64,000 bases of DNA from Metellina segmentata (GCA_947359465.1 OX375883.1:89274911-89338910); one strand, 5' to 3'; positions 34,980 through 46,620 are shown, counted from the first letter of the stretch. The notes: generated by a model from the sequence alone, not told the origin. Made by a program: numbers and translations.

Positions 34980-36910
34980 CTTAAGAATTTGGAGAAATTG
35001 ATTGAAAGATACATTAGAGAGACGAGGTTCTAAAAATTGAATCCCTATCAAGATTTCAACACGCCTATCAGCCTGGGAAATCTACAGAGACTTCCCTATG
35101 CGATCTTGTTACGGTCCTTGATAGAGCGGTTAATGGAAAGGAAATTGCTTTGGCAGCCTTTCTAGATATTGCGGGGGCCTTTGATAGAGTTCCAACGGAT
35201 GTAATCTCTTATCAAACGAAAAGTTAACCCATTGGTTTGCACCTGGATAAAATATATGCTTGAGACAAGTATGGCTCGAGCTGGGAAACACACTCACTGT
35301 AGAGCTGGGAGACACACTCACTGTAAAAGCTGTCCACAGGCAGGTGTGTTGTCACAATTATTATGGAGCCTAGTTGTTGACGAGCTCCTAAACAGCACTC
35401 ACTTTCTGGGCCAGTACTGTCTAGGTTATGCTGATGACAACAATGGTCACAAGAGGTAAGTTCCAGAATACTATAACTGATATCATGAGCACACTGCCCT
35501 AAAAAGATTGAAAACTGGTGCAGAGAGGTGAACCTGTCGGTTAACTCCAGCAAAGCTAGCCTAGTCCTGTTTACCCCGAAAAGGCTGCGAGATATGCATT
35601 AGCTAAAAATTCTTTGGAACACCACTTGTATATTCAGACGAGGAAGTATCTAGGAGTTACCTTGACATGGAGCTTACATGCTCCAATAGTGCACGAGCAG
35701 GGCCAAAAGCGTTCTGGGCTTGCAGACGTGCCGTAGGAATTAACTGGGGTCTAACGCCAAAAATGTTGCACTGGATATGTACTGAGTGATTACTTCAATG
35801 GTATCTTATGGGGCCATTGCCTGGTGGAGTGGAACCCGTAATGAGACAGTGAAGAAGAACTCACTAGTCTACAGAGAATGGCAACCGTTGCAATTTCAAG
35901 TGTAATGAGTACCATTCCATCACAGAGTCCAGAAATGCTTCTAGGACTCCTACTACTACATAAACAAGTGGGATTTGAGGTATTTTCGTGTTCACAACGC
36001 CTCAAACTCATGGGTCTATGGAAATCGCCCTATGAAATGTCTATGTTTAAAAATGTTGCTACGCAGGTAAAAGAACATCTTTGGATGTTAAAGCAGTTTT
36101 ACTTTCAAGCCAAATACAACATTATCTTTACAACTAGACATTTGTCTTCAGTCTGATCAGGGGAGGTGATGAAATTTGGTACACAGATGGTTCAAAAACA
36201 TATCATGGCACTGGTTCAGGTGCTTTTTGTCCTAATCGAAAAATAAAGCTATCTTTCAAGGTAAGATCTCCACTGTATATGAGGCTGAGGTTCTAGCGAT
36301 CTCTACTTGTACTTACAACTGCCTCTATATTGGGGTTGTTAAGATGGTCTTAAAGATCTTCTCTGACAGCAAGAAGGCCTAAAGGTTTTGCAGGGACACT
36401 GCTTTTCTTCAATAGCAGTGTGGGAATGTCACAATACACTTGTGGGTTTGGCTGAGAGAAACGAAGTGTCTCTTATGTGGGTCCCTGGTCATTGAGGGTA
36501 ATGAAATAGCAGACCAACTAGCAAAACGTGGATATGAAATGCCATTTTTTTAGACCAGAGCCTGTTTTGGCCTGGCTTCAGCATAATGATCTGTTATGTG
36601 GTTGGATGCAAAAGGTAGATTTAGATAAAAATAGATTATCACTACAGATCAAAGAGCTCAATCAACAATCTCTCTGGTCGAGGGAACTTCTGAAATTGAG
36701 CAGAAAAGAAATCAGGGTAGCTATTGGCCATTGTATCCTAAATAGACGCCTCAACCTTATGGTTGTTATAGATGACCCATTACGTAGATGGCAGAGGAGG
36801 GTCCTGTACACGTTTTGTGTGATTGTTACTCTACCCAACGTTTCGAGTATCTGGGATACCATTGTATTGAACCCTAGGAATTACCAAACATTCCAATCGG
36901 GTACAAGATG
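34980..36910 (+). pseudogene. Decayed non-LTR RT/RNase H region in R
   Basis: RT motifs lie at 35232-35459 (CPQAGVLSQLLWSLVVDELL, GYADD). RNase H motifs are WYTDGSK near 36177, LMWVPGH near 36473 and, after a frameshift, IEGNEIADQLAKRG near 36492. The RT block contains a short local duplication absent from L (GLRHTH-type sequence, about 35279-35322). Stops and frameshifts make it inactive. Confidence 0.75.
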
Positions 36911-38929
36911 AAATTTATTTCGGTAATCTGTTTTTATTAGATCAGTCGGGGTTTTTAGTACAATAGACTACTGGTCACGGTGCTGGCACTCTTTAGAGTT
37001 ACCCCCACAGTAAGTCACATAAATATATATAAAGAAAATAATTCAATATTTAAACAAAAAAATGTTGTTTTATTCAGAGAATCATATGGAGATATGAAAA
37101 AATACAGGATTTCATATATTCGAATGCAATTCCAGGCTACAGCGGGTTTTTTTTTGCAAATTTTTAATGTGTACGAACATCTTTAGGGAGCTACTGTATA
37201 TATATATATAAAAAAAAACAATTAAGTTAAAATTTAGATATTTTTAATAAAAAAAACTATATTTTTTCTGCCAAAAATATTTGAAAAGGCATTTAAAAGT
37301 TTTATAAAAGATTAGGGGCGAATTCTTTATTCTCTAGAATAGCCTCAAAATCGATGCATACACCATTACTAGGAAACTACAATGCTTGAGATTTTAGATG
37401 CAAAGCTGGTTGAATGTAACATTGACAAGGACAAGAGTTACTTAATTTGTGAAAGCCATATTGAAGATTTTCTGAACATTTTCCAACACTATTCACTGTA
37501 CTTTACTCAAGCACTTATTAGTTAATTAGGAGCTTGACAAATTATTTAGGTGTTCCATATAGTTACCAATTTTTCAAATCAACGCTCGCTTTTTTGTAGT
37601 ATTACTCAAAAAAATGTTTTAATATTTGATAAATTACCTATTCATATATGAATCCTATATAATTCCATTGTGCTTGGACATTTAATTAAATAATCTTTTC
37701 TCTTACTGTTGGTAATCTTTCAACAAAAAAGGTGTCCCAATTACATGTCTTTATGGTTGTTAAGTTATTTTCCTAAAGATATATATATATCTAATTTCTG
37801 GGTGACATGAGGTGAATATACATACATTATCTACAATACCCCACTAGATAGGTTATCATTATAACTATTTAAAAACGAATAACTGAACGTATTGAAACTT
37901 CACTAGAGGTTAAATTTCAGATTAGATGCTTTTTTTTTATCTTGATCTTTGAAGATTATTTACCTGTTTGGCTAAAATAATTCTTGTAATGAAACTTGCA
38001 AGTTTTCCAAACTATGCTGTTTAAATTTTACAAGTAAAACCTAGCTAAGGGATGTGTATATAGAATGCTTTAATTTTATAAATAAAAATGGGTTTTTCAT
38101 AAAGAACTATAAATAAGGCACTACAAAATATTCGTTACTATAGTAAATGAGTAGGTAAAGAGGAAAAATAATTAAAATAAGTTTTATTTCACATTTTTAA
38201 ATGAAGATTAATTACTAGCATTATGATTTTCCAATATACAGGATTGAATAAGTTATTTTCACATATTTTGAGATCATAAATTTGAATCAGTCATATGTCC
38301 ACAATATATTGACAATTTTTATTTAAAATTTGAAGATCTGCGCGTTCTGTGTAGTAATACATGTGTTTGAATGACAAAAATCTCATTCAAGTAAAATTTA
38401 ATTGATTTAAAAAAGGTGTTCTTTTGACTACTTGAGTGGTTACTCAATACAGTAAAATCTAATAATTTTAATAAATTTTCAAGTGCACATTGTGTAATGA
38501 ATCAATAACATTAAGAGCAGCTGTGAAGATAATGAATTTTTTCAACAATTTTTAATATTGATGCTTGTATTAAATTTCTTTTGGTTGGTTTTTATGCTGC
38601 AAGGGCCATGCACTTTTGGGAGTTTTGCAAAGTTCATCGTCACTTCTAAAGGTGTACATGATTAAATAATATAGCATATACTAACTTTTTTAGCCATAAC
38701 ACTTATAATTTAATACCCAAATAACTTTCACTTAACAGTCTGCCCTCCTGGACTCAAGATGTGTGTATTCTATTCTACTTTGTACAGTACTCAATATTTG
38801 AATATAATTTAAAAATTAAGAATTTTATTATCTGCTTCAAAAATCTTTGAATAGAAATAAAAGAAATGTGCTTAGTGATCAATAACTTCTATAGATCTTG
38901 CTTGGCAATTTAAAATGTTATTTTAATGG

Positions 38930-39125
38930 TTCAGGTTGGGTTTTTATGGAGAAAGGGCCAAATTCGACCGTACTGCACAAGGTGTAGAATATAGAATATC
39001 AAGTAATGGACATACACACACAAAGACAGTTTTACTGACATACAAGAGAGAAATACATTCAGGAATTGAACCCGTGCCTCCTACGTTGCAGGTTGCTAGA
39101 GCAATGGACTGTGCTGTGGGAATAA
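38930..39125 (-). repeat. S3 SINE in R (mirror of 21460-21662)
   Basis: The body GGAGAAAGGGCCAAATTCGA and reversed head GAATTGAACCCGTGCCTCC mirror the L copy. The short ORF across it is not a gene. Confidence 0.6.
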
Positions 39126-39894
39126 ATTATTGAAATTTAAAAGAATTACTAGCATAAAGAATGAGTTGAAAATTATTCTCCAAAAATAAAAAGTTTATAT
39201 ATAACATACATTTGAGATCAGTGCAAATTGGCAGAATGAAAATGAACAAGTTTTTATTGAATGTGATATCTACTTTCACCTTTAGAGTAAAATGAAAATC
39301 CTGTTTCCAGTGATAAGGAATGTGATCCTACATCAATTCAGTGACAGATGGTTGGGAGTAGAGGCTGAAATGGGACGTACAGGTTTTTTCAAGCAAAATA
39401 AATTCTTGAATTATTTACCATCTTACATTCTTAGCTTACAATAATAATTAAAAAAATTCAACTAAATGAACTCACAATAAAGGAATTAAGATATTTTCAA
39501 CACATCTAACAAATCAGCAGAACAATTTACCACAGCAAGAAAATTTTTACTTTAGTAGCTGGTAAAAAAATTGATGAAAGAAACACATACATCACATCTA
39601 TAAGAAAAAAAGAATATTATTTAAACACAAAATATTCTCAGTTAATTTTGATAGGTAGCATTAAAAACAAGCTAACTCAATGGAACTTGCAAATAATGAA
39701 TAAAGTGAACAATACGTATTTAATATTCAAATATGTGAATGAACAAAACTTTTCACTGCCCACCAAAAAGGGAATTTAGTTGAGTAGCATTTATAAACAA
39801 GCAAACGCAACACGATTCACCACTTAGCATAGCAAGCAAATAATATATACATTATTAGGGATTACACCATAAAAAGCAATTAATTTAAGGAGTT

Positions 39895-40190
39895 GAATTT
39901 GCCACACAGGTAAAACATAACATGCTATTGACTACAACCTAGGTTCAATCCCAAACAGAAAGATGCCAGAAGTGTTGATTTTTTATGGTGCAAGGGCCAT
40001 ATTTGGCCTTGTTGCAATAGACGCATGATGTACAACATCAAGTAATACATGCACAAAATGAAATTTTTACTGGCACAGGAGAGAGAAATACAATTACAGA
40101 GGAATCACACCTGTACTTCCTACAACTCACAGGTTGCTAGTGCAGTGGGCATAATCATTGTGCCACAACCAAGGAAAGACGGAGGGACAA
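39895..40190 (-). repeat. S3 SINE in the R minisatellite
   Basis: Mirror of 20396-20650, lying between diverged and regular minisatellite units in R. Confidence 0.55.
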
Positions 40191-40199
40191 CCTAACCAT

Positions 40200-40690
40200 T
40201 TACCATATTAATTTAAAAACAAGCTAACCCAAAGTTATTCACCATTTAACGAAGCAAATGAACAGTACAAAAAAGGGATATAAATAAAATATGCAACTGA
40301 CCGAGAATTTTCATCTGCCCGTCAAAAAGTCAATTCCGTTGGGTAGCACTTAAAAACAAGCTAACTCAACGTTACTAACTATTTAACGAAGCAAATGAAC
40401 AATACAACACATAAAGGAATAAAATACGTAAAATATGCAACTGACAGAGGATTTTTATCTGCGCGCCAAAAAGTCAATTCCGTTGGGTAGCACTTAAAAA
40501 CAAGCTAACTCAACGTTATTCACGATTTAGCACAGCAAGGGAACAATACATTTCAAAACGGGATATAAAATGCAGGAAAAATAAGTAAATGAAGAGCCTT
40601 CATCTGTCCGTCAAAAAGTTTATTCCGTAGGATAGCATTTAATACAAGCTAACTTAAAGGAACAAAACAATTTGCGAAACAAATGGATAG
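40200..40690 (-). repeat. Minisatellite in R, one unit longer than in L
   Basis: Units in reverse: CCGTTGGGTAGCACTTAAAA then ACAAGCTAACTCAACGTTA occurs at about 40337 and again at about 40480, followed by a CCGTAGGATAGCATTTAATA unit at about 40624. L has two such blocks, R three. Further diverged units lie at about 39650-39850. Confidence 0.75.
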
Positions 40691-40986
40691 GAATGAAAAT
40701 CTTCAATAAATTAAAATATTATTGCTTACTAAAATTTGGCTTCTAAATAGAAAACATTTGGTCGGCACACAAAAGACCACTACTCAAAATTCCTTGTCCT
40801 TCCGCTTTCATCTATACAATCCAAATGGCAAATGCTGATCTACAGCAGGACTGCTAGAATCCTACATTAAATTGGCGACAAGAATAGCGAAATCACCAAA
40901 GAAAGTTCGCTCATGCGCATTGCATTTTCGGCTCCTTCGAAATGTCTCTCGCTTGTCTGGAGTTCTTACTCCATTGAGGCGCTCGT

Positions 40987-42259
40987 AATCATCTCCAAGC
41001 AGGTTGCTGGACGAATATGTTTCTTCCATCGGTTTCCCACATTTCCTCCTCACTCTTTCTTTTGGCGATAGTGTTTATGTCCGAAATATCTATGCTCACA
41101 ACTTATTTAAATTGTTTTCGTGAATATTAACAAGACAAAGTTAAACTTCAGTGTTAAATAAAATAGGATCTGATGTGTTGTCTCTCTCAGGCACTTCAGT
41201 TTTTTCTTTAAATTCTTTCCATGCTGTGGGATAGAAGTTTACGCATCACATTTATACCATTAAATAAAAAATAGATTTAAAATGTCCTACTATTAATGGA
41301 TAGTTCCTTAAAATAAAAGTTTCTTTCAACCAATTGTTCAAAACATGTAGTTTTTCTTTAGTGTGATTAATGCTTTCCTTGCATTAACCGAATCAGAAAA
41401 GATACTGAACATTTTTATTTGACCTTTTTAATGCATGACACAAATTTTAAAACCACTTAAATTTAATCTTTGTCTTAAGTTTCATCCATTTATACAAGTA
41501 AAAAACCATGTAATTTCAAAAATAGTCAACACCATCAGTACACATTTGTTAAATAAAACTATCACATTTTTAGATGAAAAATAGAATTAACAGATTGAAA
41601 CTAAATTATGAGTAAATAATGGCCTAAACATACAAGAATAGTCTCAAGATAAAAAAATAGTTAACAGCTTTTTGTGTGCGCATTTATATCCAAATCCACA
41701 TATTAATGTTGATGTGGTGGTTTTGTTCCGAGACTTAGCAGCAAAATAAAGATGAAAGTTTGCATCAAAAATAACACTTTTGTAAACATTTCTTTTATTC
41801 TTTTTATATAAAGCATGGCTACAGTTTACTCTCTGCTTTACTGGTGATTCAATTCGGCATAGGCTATTGTAAACCTTTCATAAGGGAACAGCTATAAAAA
41901 CAACGCAATATCAAAAATTTAAAACTTGCTTACTACCTTTGGCGCGATGTTTACATCGCCAAACTAGCGGGAAACACTATGTTGTTCAAAAAAAGCTATT
42001 TATTTAAAAAGTATTCAAAATTATACTGACAAAACACTATAATAATAATAAATAAACATTCTAGAACACGAAATGTAACATGAAAAAGCTATATTTTCTT
42101 CTAAATTTAATGTACACACGTTTTTCTCGCACACACAGAAATTCCCCATGTTAAGTCTACGGGAGCTTGGAAAAAACCGCCTCGGGCGGTAGAAAAGGTC
42201 TCTAAGCCAATCAGAAAATGTTTCCCGTATGTCGCCACTCTTATTATATAGGCACTCTA
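40987..42259 (-). mobile_element. Main body of H3, the hAT-type element that hosts L, R and G'
   Basis: It matches H1 in reverse, including the cluster ACATTTCCTCC/GAGAAAG near 41040 and the TIR GTGGCGACATACGGG-side ending GGCACTCTA at 42259. The TSD CAGAGGAC is at 42260-42267 and on the far left at 3047-3054. Other pieces are 30085-30138 and 6221-6241; its left TIR is deleted. The host is the transposase gene of the ZMYM1-like hAT. Confidence 0.8.
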
Positions 42260-42275
42260 CAGAGGACTTTCTTAT

Positions 42276-44300
42276 GATAATTTTTACAGAAAGAAATCAA
42301 ATGGAATTATGGAAAAGAGAAATTGGTTGATATTTTCAGAAACAAGAAAAGGTGCCTACATCTACCCTTGCAAACTTTACTCAACATCAAAGTCTAAATT
42401 AATAACTGGTTTGCAAAATTGGATATCAATTACTGTTATTTTATCAGACCACGAAGTTTCAAAAGAACATGTCAGCCATATTATACTAAGTATAAAAGAT
42501 CAACAAAATTCAACAGAATTGCTACTCAACTATTACATGAAAAGTAAAAGAAGTATTGAGTCGCTTAGGATTGTGATTTAGGAGTCACGATGAAGGCAAA
42601 GAATTCAATTGGAAAGGAAATTATTTAACTTTCTTGGAAATTACACCTACAAAAATATGCCAATAAAGGACGAGGAAATACAAACTGTTAATCTCATAAT
42701 ATTTGTGACGAATTTGTAATTCTTATTTGTAATCAAGTAAGAGCTGAAATAATTGAAGAAATCAAATGTGCGACTTATTATAGTACAATTGTTGACTATA
42801 CTCCCGATGTTTCGCATGTCGATCTACTAACTTTTGTGATACGGTGTTTCATCCTGTGGTAATATAAAAGACAGATTCGTGGAATTCCTTCCCATAGATA
42901 TTTGGAACAAAAAGCTTTGCAAGCTTAGGAGTGTAACTAGTAACAATAGTAAACTAATAAAATTAGAAGTGGATATTGAAAACTGTCTAGGGCAATCAGT
43001 TGGTAATGCTTCTAATATGTCATGGAAGTACTGAGATTTGCAAGAACATAGAAGCTGAACATAGCTCAAGTGCGGTTTTCATTCCGTGTGCCAATCATTC
43101 CTTAAATTAAATTGGAAATTTCACGGCAGATAATTTTAGCGCTGCAATTCAGTATTTTATGTTTGTGCAGAATTTAATCAATTTTTTTTTCTGCAGCAAC
43201 TCATTGCTGGAAAATTTTTACCAGAAATCTGAAATGTGTTGACATTTCGTCGCAGTTAAAAGAATTTCTAATCCAAGATGGTCAGCAAGAGCAGATGCTA
43301 TATTAGCTATAAAACTTGGTTCCACCCATATAAAAGAGGCTTTAACTGAAATTAATAATTCATAAGAAGAAAAAAAGTTGGTCATAGTGGAGGCGACTTC
43401 ACTTCGGAAAAAAATGGACAAATATGAAACCGCCCTAATGACGGTTATTTGGAATACTATTTTACAAAGAATAAATGCTACTAGTAAATCACTGCAATCA
43501 GTGTGGAATGCGAACTGTTGAAAAAGTATCTATCCAACTGAAGTCATTAGAAAATTTTATAAATAATTTCAGAGAAGAATTTGAAAAAGAGGTAACTGAT
43601 TTATCAGGGCTATCATTTAACGTGGAAGATAGACAAACCTTGCAGACAAAAAAAGATAAAAAAGTTTTTGATGAAAACAAAAAATATCGGACATGAATTG
43701 ATGATTGTAGACATCTGATTACACCAAGGCATAATTATCTGAAAGAACTCAGACGTATGAAGTTGTAGCGGAGCCTTTTCGAATATTTTTTTATGGGGAT
43801 TTAATAATAGAAAAAAAAAGAACACTAAAACAGTTGAAGGATATTTACAGAATTGACATTGATGTTTGTACTTATGAAGATTAATTTGACCATTTTTTAA
43901 TATTTCTAAAGAAAATGAGGACACTATAAAAACCACACCAGCCATCTGTCGAGCGCAAAGGAAATGACTTGCACATTTCCGAATGATGAAATAGTATTCA
44001 CATTTTTTAACAATTCCCTTATCTAATACTTCAGGAGAAAGATCGTTTTCTGTTTTATAACGAGTAAAATTATTTAAGGATACAATATATTTAAGAAAAC
44101 AATTTAATTAATATGGCCATTCAGTATATAGAGCAAGAAATTTTAAACCGAATTGGCACTGCCAAAATAATTGACGAATTTTAAGAAGTAAGAAGACGGA
44201 AATTCGTGTAAAAAAATGTTATTTTAATAAATTTATATGTGTTATGGTATGACATTTTTGATTACTTTGTTTTTGTAAATAACGTAATGAGAGTTTTCTT
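42276..44300 (+). pseudogene. ZMYM1-like hAT transposase, frame-broken
   Basis: 42276-42581 reads in one frame as a TTF-type zinc-finger region: FYRKKSNGIMEKRNWLIFS, then YPCKLYSTSKSKLITGLQNW and HEVSKEHVSH. Then 42720-42850 gives CNQVRAEIIEEIKCATYYST followed by IVDYTPDVSHVDLLTF, the DUF4371-like catalytic start with its D. Around 43245-43500 is ISNPRWSARADAILAIKLGS and KMDKYETALMTVIWNTILQR. The hAT dimerisation region is recognisable only weakly near 43960-44110. Stops and frameshifts separate all blocks. The upstream coding part is at about 2990-3054, cut off by H3. Confidence 0.8.
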
Positions 44301-44381
44301 GAAACTTTGTTTTTCTAATTTGAGTTTGAGGGCTCCGAAAATTTATTGCTTGGGGCCCCCACTTGACTTGATCCGCCACTG

Positions 44382-44600
44382 GAGGTCACGCCTGATCTGG
44401 CACCTCTCTCCAAATTTTCACGCCACGCCAATGCGAGGACATTTTGGGGATAAAAAGCCCGTTGTGTTGCTCTAGTACGACGTTAATTAAAAATGTGAGG
44501 AATTAACATGCACCAGCCTCTTTTGTACACGACGGTCTTTGGTTGGATTCGAACTCCCAACCCTCCGGTTGTTAATCTGAGGCTCTTCCAACCGGGTTAC
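44382..44600 (-). repeat. Right half of the SINE split by the 42-kb nest
   Basis: It begins with the TSD GAGGTCAC and continues GCCTGATCTGGCACCTCTCT, the S1 body order expected after 2538. A tRNA-like end (minus strand, B box GGATTCGAACTCC-type at about 44545) is present. A small reversed S1 piece (GTTGTGTTGCTCTAGTACGA) is embedded near 44461-44490. Confidence 0.6.
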
Positions 44601-44625
44601 CCGCGGTCCTATATAGAGGATTGGT

Positions 44626-45078
44626 AATGGTAATTTTAGTTAACGTCGTACTAGAGCAACACAACGGGCTATTGACGACGGTCTGGGATCAGTCCCATCA
44701 AGGGGAAGAAACGAGGACAACACCTCGTAATTTTGAACCACGGTCAGATGACGAGGGAACACCTCAGCTGGCACCCCACTGTCCTAACTGCCACACCAAC
44801 CCAACGTGAGGACTTCCGGCCACGACAGATTTAAGGTGCACCAGCCGCCTCTACACCAGGGCTCGAAATACCCGGGTGCACATGAAAATATAACTGTGCA
44901 CCTAATTTTTTCCCACTGTACACCTAATTTAAAAACTTAGGTGCACCTGTATTATAAAATCTATTTCGAGGCCTGCTCTACACCATACGCTTACAAACAT
45001 CCATGGCCGGACCCGGATTCGAACTAGGAACCTTCCGATCCAGAGGCTAACACCTTAACCACTCTACCGGTTGGTCGG
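44626..45078 (-). repeat. S1 SINE interrupted by a 119-bp hAT MITE
   Basis: Full S1 from the tail (GGTAATTTTAGTTAACGTCG) to the tRNA-like head (minus strand GCCGACCAACCGGTAGAGTG, ending at 45078). The insertion is at 44857-44975. Confidence 0.85.
44857..44975 (+). mobile_element. 119-bp hAT MITE
   Basis: Ends CAGGGCTCGAAATA and, reversed, CAGGCCTCGAAATA. The 8-bp TSD CTCTACAC is at 44849-44856 and 44976-44983. The interior holds GTGCACCTAA and its inverted match, so most of it can fold on itself. Confidence 0.9.
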
Positions 45079-46320
45079 CGATTTTGATTGAATTTAGGTA
45101 ATTTAAAAAACAACTCGAGAGAAAGGACGATTTGAACCAAGGGCAGAATGGCCCTAGGTTCAACAATCTCTGTTTTGGAATCCCAGTAGTGTTTCATGGA
45201 TTTAGTTAGTATTCCACAAAAGGGATCAATGTTATTAGCCCTCGTGTAGACAAACGAGCATCTGAATGCACTAGGAATCAGGATTCGAACTAAGAGGAAG
45301 AATTAACTTCTGCCCACATAATTGTCGAAGGGGTAGGGTTATAAGTTGCTTTGTTCGTTTGCTAGGTAAAATGCGGGGCAACTGCATTGAGCATAATAAA
45401 TGGTTGTTTTGTTGTCAAAGTTCCCCTTTGGTTTTCTGCCGAATGTTAAGAGTTTTATCAGATGAATAGAGAAGTCAGTCTCTTCTTCAACATATCAAAG
45501 CGTCGCCTGTGGCAGCCTTGGTTCAAAATTACGAACCAGTGTCCTCGGATTTTCCCGATCAACCCCGAAGGTTAAGATCGAGGACACCTCGTAATTTGGA
45601 ACCTAGGTCAGACCAACACGTCAGACACACAAGAACTGCTAAATATGAATCCATCTGTGACTTCAAAAACACACTAGAAATAATTCGAGTGATTTTTTTT
45701 ATTTATTCAAAAGATATCCTAAATATGTCATTAGAAAGAGACTATCCAGACAGTTTGATATTCAATTACCACAACGAATGAGAAACACAGGTGAAACAAA
45801 AATTATTGCCTTCAAAAGAGGGACAAACTCCTTTATTTCGCGGACACATTACACTGACTGGATGGTGTTAATGCAAATATATTGCAAATTACTTCAATAA
45901 CAACTTGGAAATACAGATAGTCCAAGAAGAACAGGGTAGTTTTTAAGTATGTACATGACATTCAACTGATATATCTAAGTGATATAAATATACAAAACTT
46001 TATTTACATTTTTATACAGCTCTTTAGAAGTACCACTTGCTCCTGTATAAGTTATGAAGATGATTATAAATTCAGTGAATAAATCTTTATACATGACTAA
46101 CATCCTTTGATAGCATCAAAGCCATTCTGTAACGTGCCTAATATATATATGCTTAGCAAACATGAGATCTAAATAGAGATTCATTTATCGAACAGTAAGG
46201 ATCTTAAAAAACCTATTTGAGCATTATTTATTAAAGTACATTTTGTTTGTGATGCCATTTAATAATTTTTTAAATTTTCATACACACATCCAAAAATTAA
46301 AGATTATTCTGAATTCGTAT
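45079..46320. other. Intergenic stretch with inverted SINE scraps
   Basis: No gene. At about 45520-45605 two S1 body fragments lie head to head (ACGAACCAGTGTCCTCGG and CGAGGACACCTCGTAATTTG), giving an imperfect hairpin. A minus-strand AATAAA at 45832-45837 is one candidate poly(A) signal for a ROCK transcript, unproven. Confidence 0.35.
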
Positions 46321-46327
46321 TAATCAA

Positions 46328-46620
46328 GGTCACCTGATCTTAATCCGATTTATCAAGCTTGGAATGCCCTCCGCCGTTGCAGTTAACACAACACCCAAAA
46401 GCAAAGATGTGCTCTAGTACACGGATGGGACTTGCAATGGATTTTATTCCACATAGCTGGTGGAACATTTGTTTGCGTTTGGGGTACGTGGAGGTACATG
46501 GCATAAGCTTTATTTCGGATTGTGTCATTCTCAATTTTTGGACATATGTATGCATAAAAAAATGAATACATTTGTGATAGATTGAGTAAAATTGTAACAT
46601 TACAACCAGGCTGCCCATGC
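46328..46620 (+). pseudogene. Fragment of a Tc1-like transposase
   Basis: About 46331 onward reads SPDLNPIYQAWNALRRC, matching the conserved SPDLNPIEHxWD block that holds the last catalytic acid of Tc1 transposases. The catalytic E is Y here. The downstream stretch has stops. No TIR or TA-flanked end was found. Confidence 0.55.

Larger units (their letters stand above)
30139..40986 (-). mobile_element. R: 10.8-kb TIR element, inverted partner of L
   Basis: The ends are ACGAACGTCTCAACGGAGTA at left and, on the minus strand, ACGAGCGCCTCAATGGAGTA at right. The 9-bp TSD AATCATCTC is at 30130-30138 and 40987-40995. Joining the flanks restores H3 (AATCATCTCCAAGCAGG; compare H4 AATCGTCTCAAAGCAGG at 4574-4590). 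Contents mirror L apart from the listed gains and losses, which account for the length difference of about 500 bp. No transposase is seen. Confidence 0.85.
2539..44381 (+). mobile_element. ZMYM1-like hAT transposon expanded to about 42 kb by nested insertions
   Basis: The left end reads TAGTGGCGGATTAAG and the right end, read inward on the minus strand, CAGTGGCGGATCAAG, so the termini are inverted repeats. The same 8-bp TSD, GAGGTCAC, is at 2531-2538 and 44382-44389. Joining the flanks restores a continuous SINE. Own sequence remains at 2539-3046 and from 42268 to the right end. The coding part (42276-44300) resembles ZMYM1-like hAT transposases on the plus strand. Everything between 3055 and 42259 is later insertion. 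Both ends carry GGGGCCCC tracts a little inside the TIR. Confidence 0.85.

Noticed and set aside
38936..39133. 65-codon frame starting MGFYGERAKFDR
   Set aside because: It is the S3 SINE body; the same peptide appears from 21455-21658.
19744..40986. Simple giant palindrome caused by inverted duplication or assembly error
   Set aside because: Each arm has its own TIR pair and its own 9-bp TSD, and the arms differ by separate insertions. A misassembly is still worth excluding with long reads.
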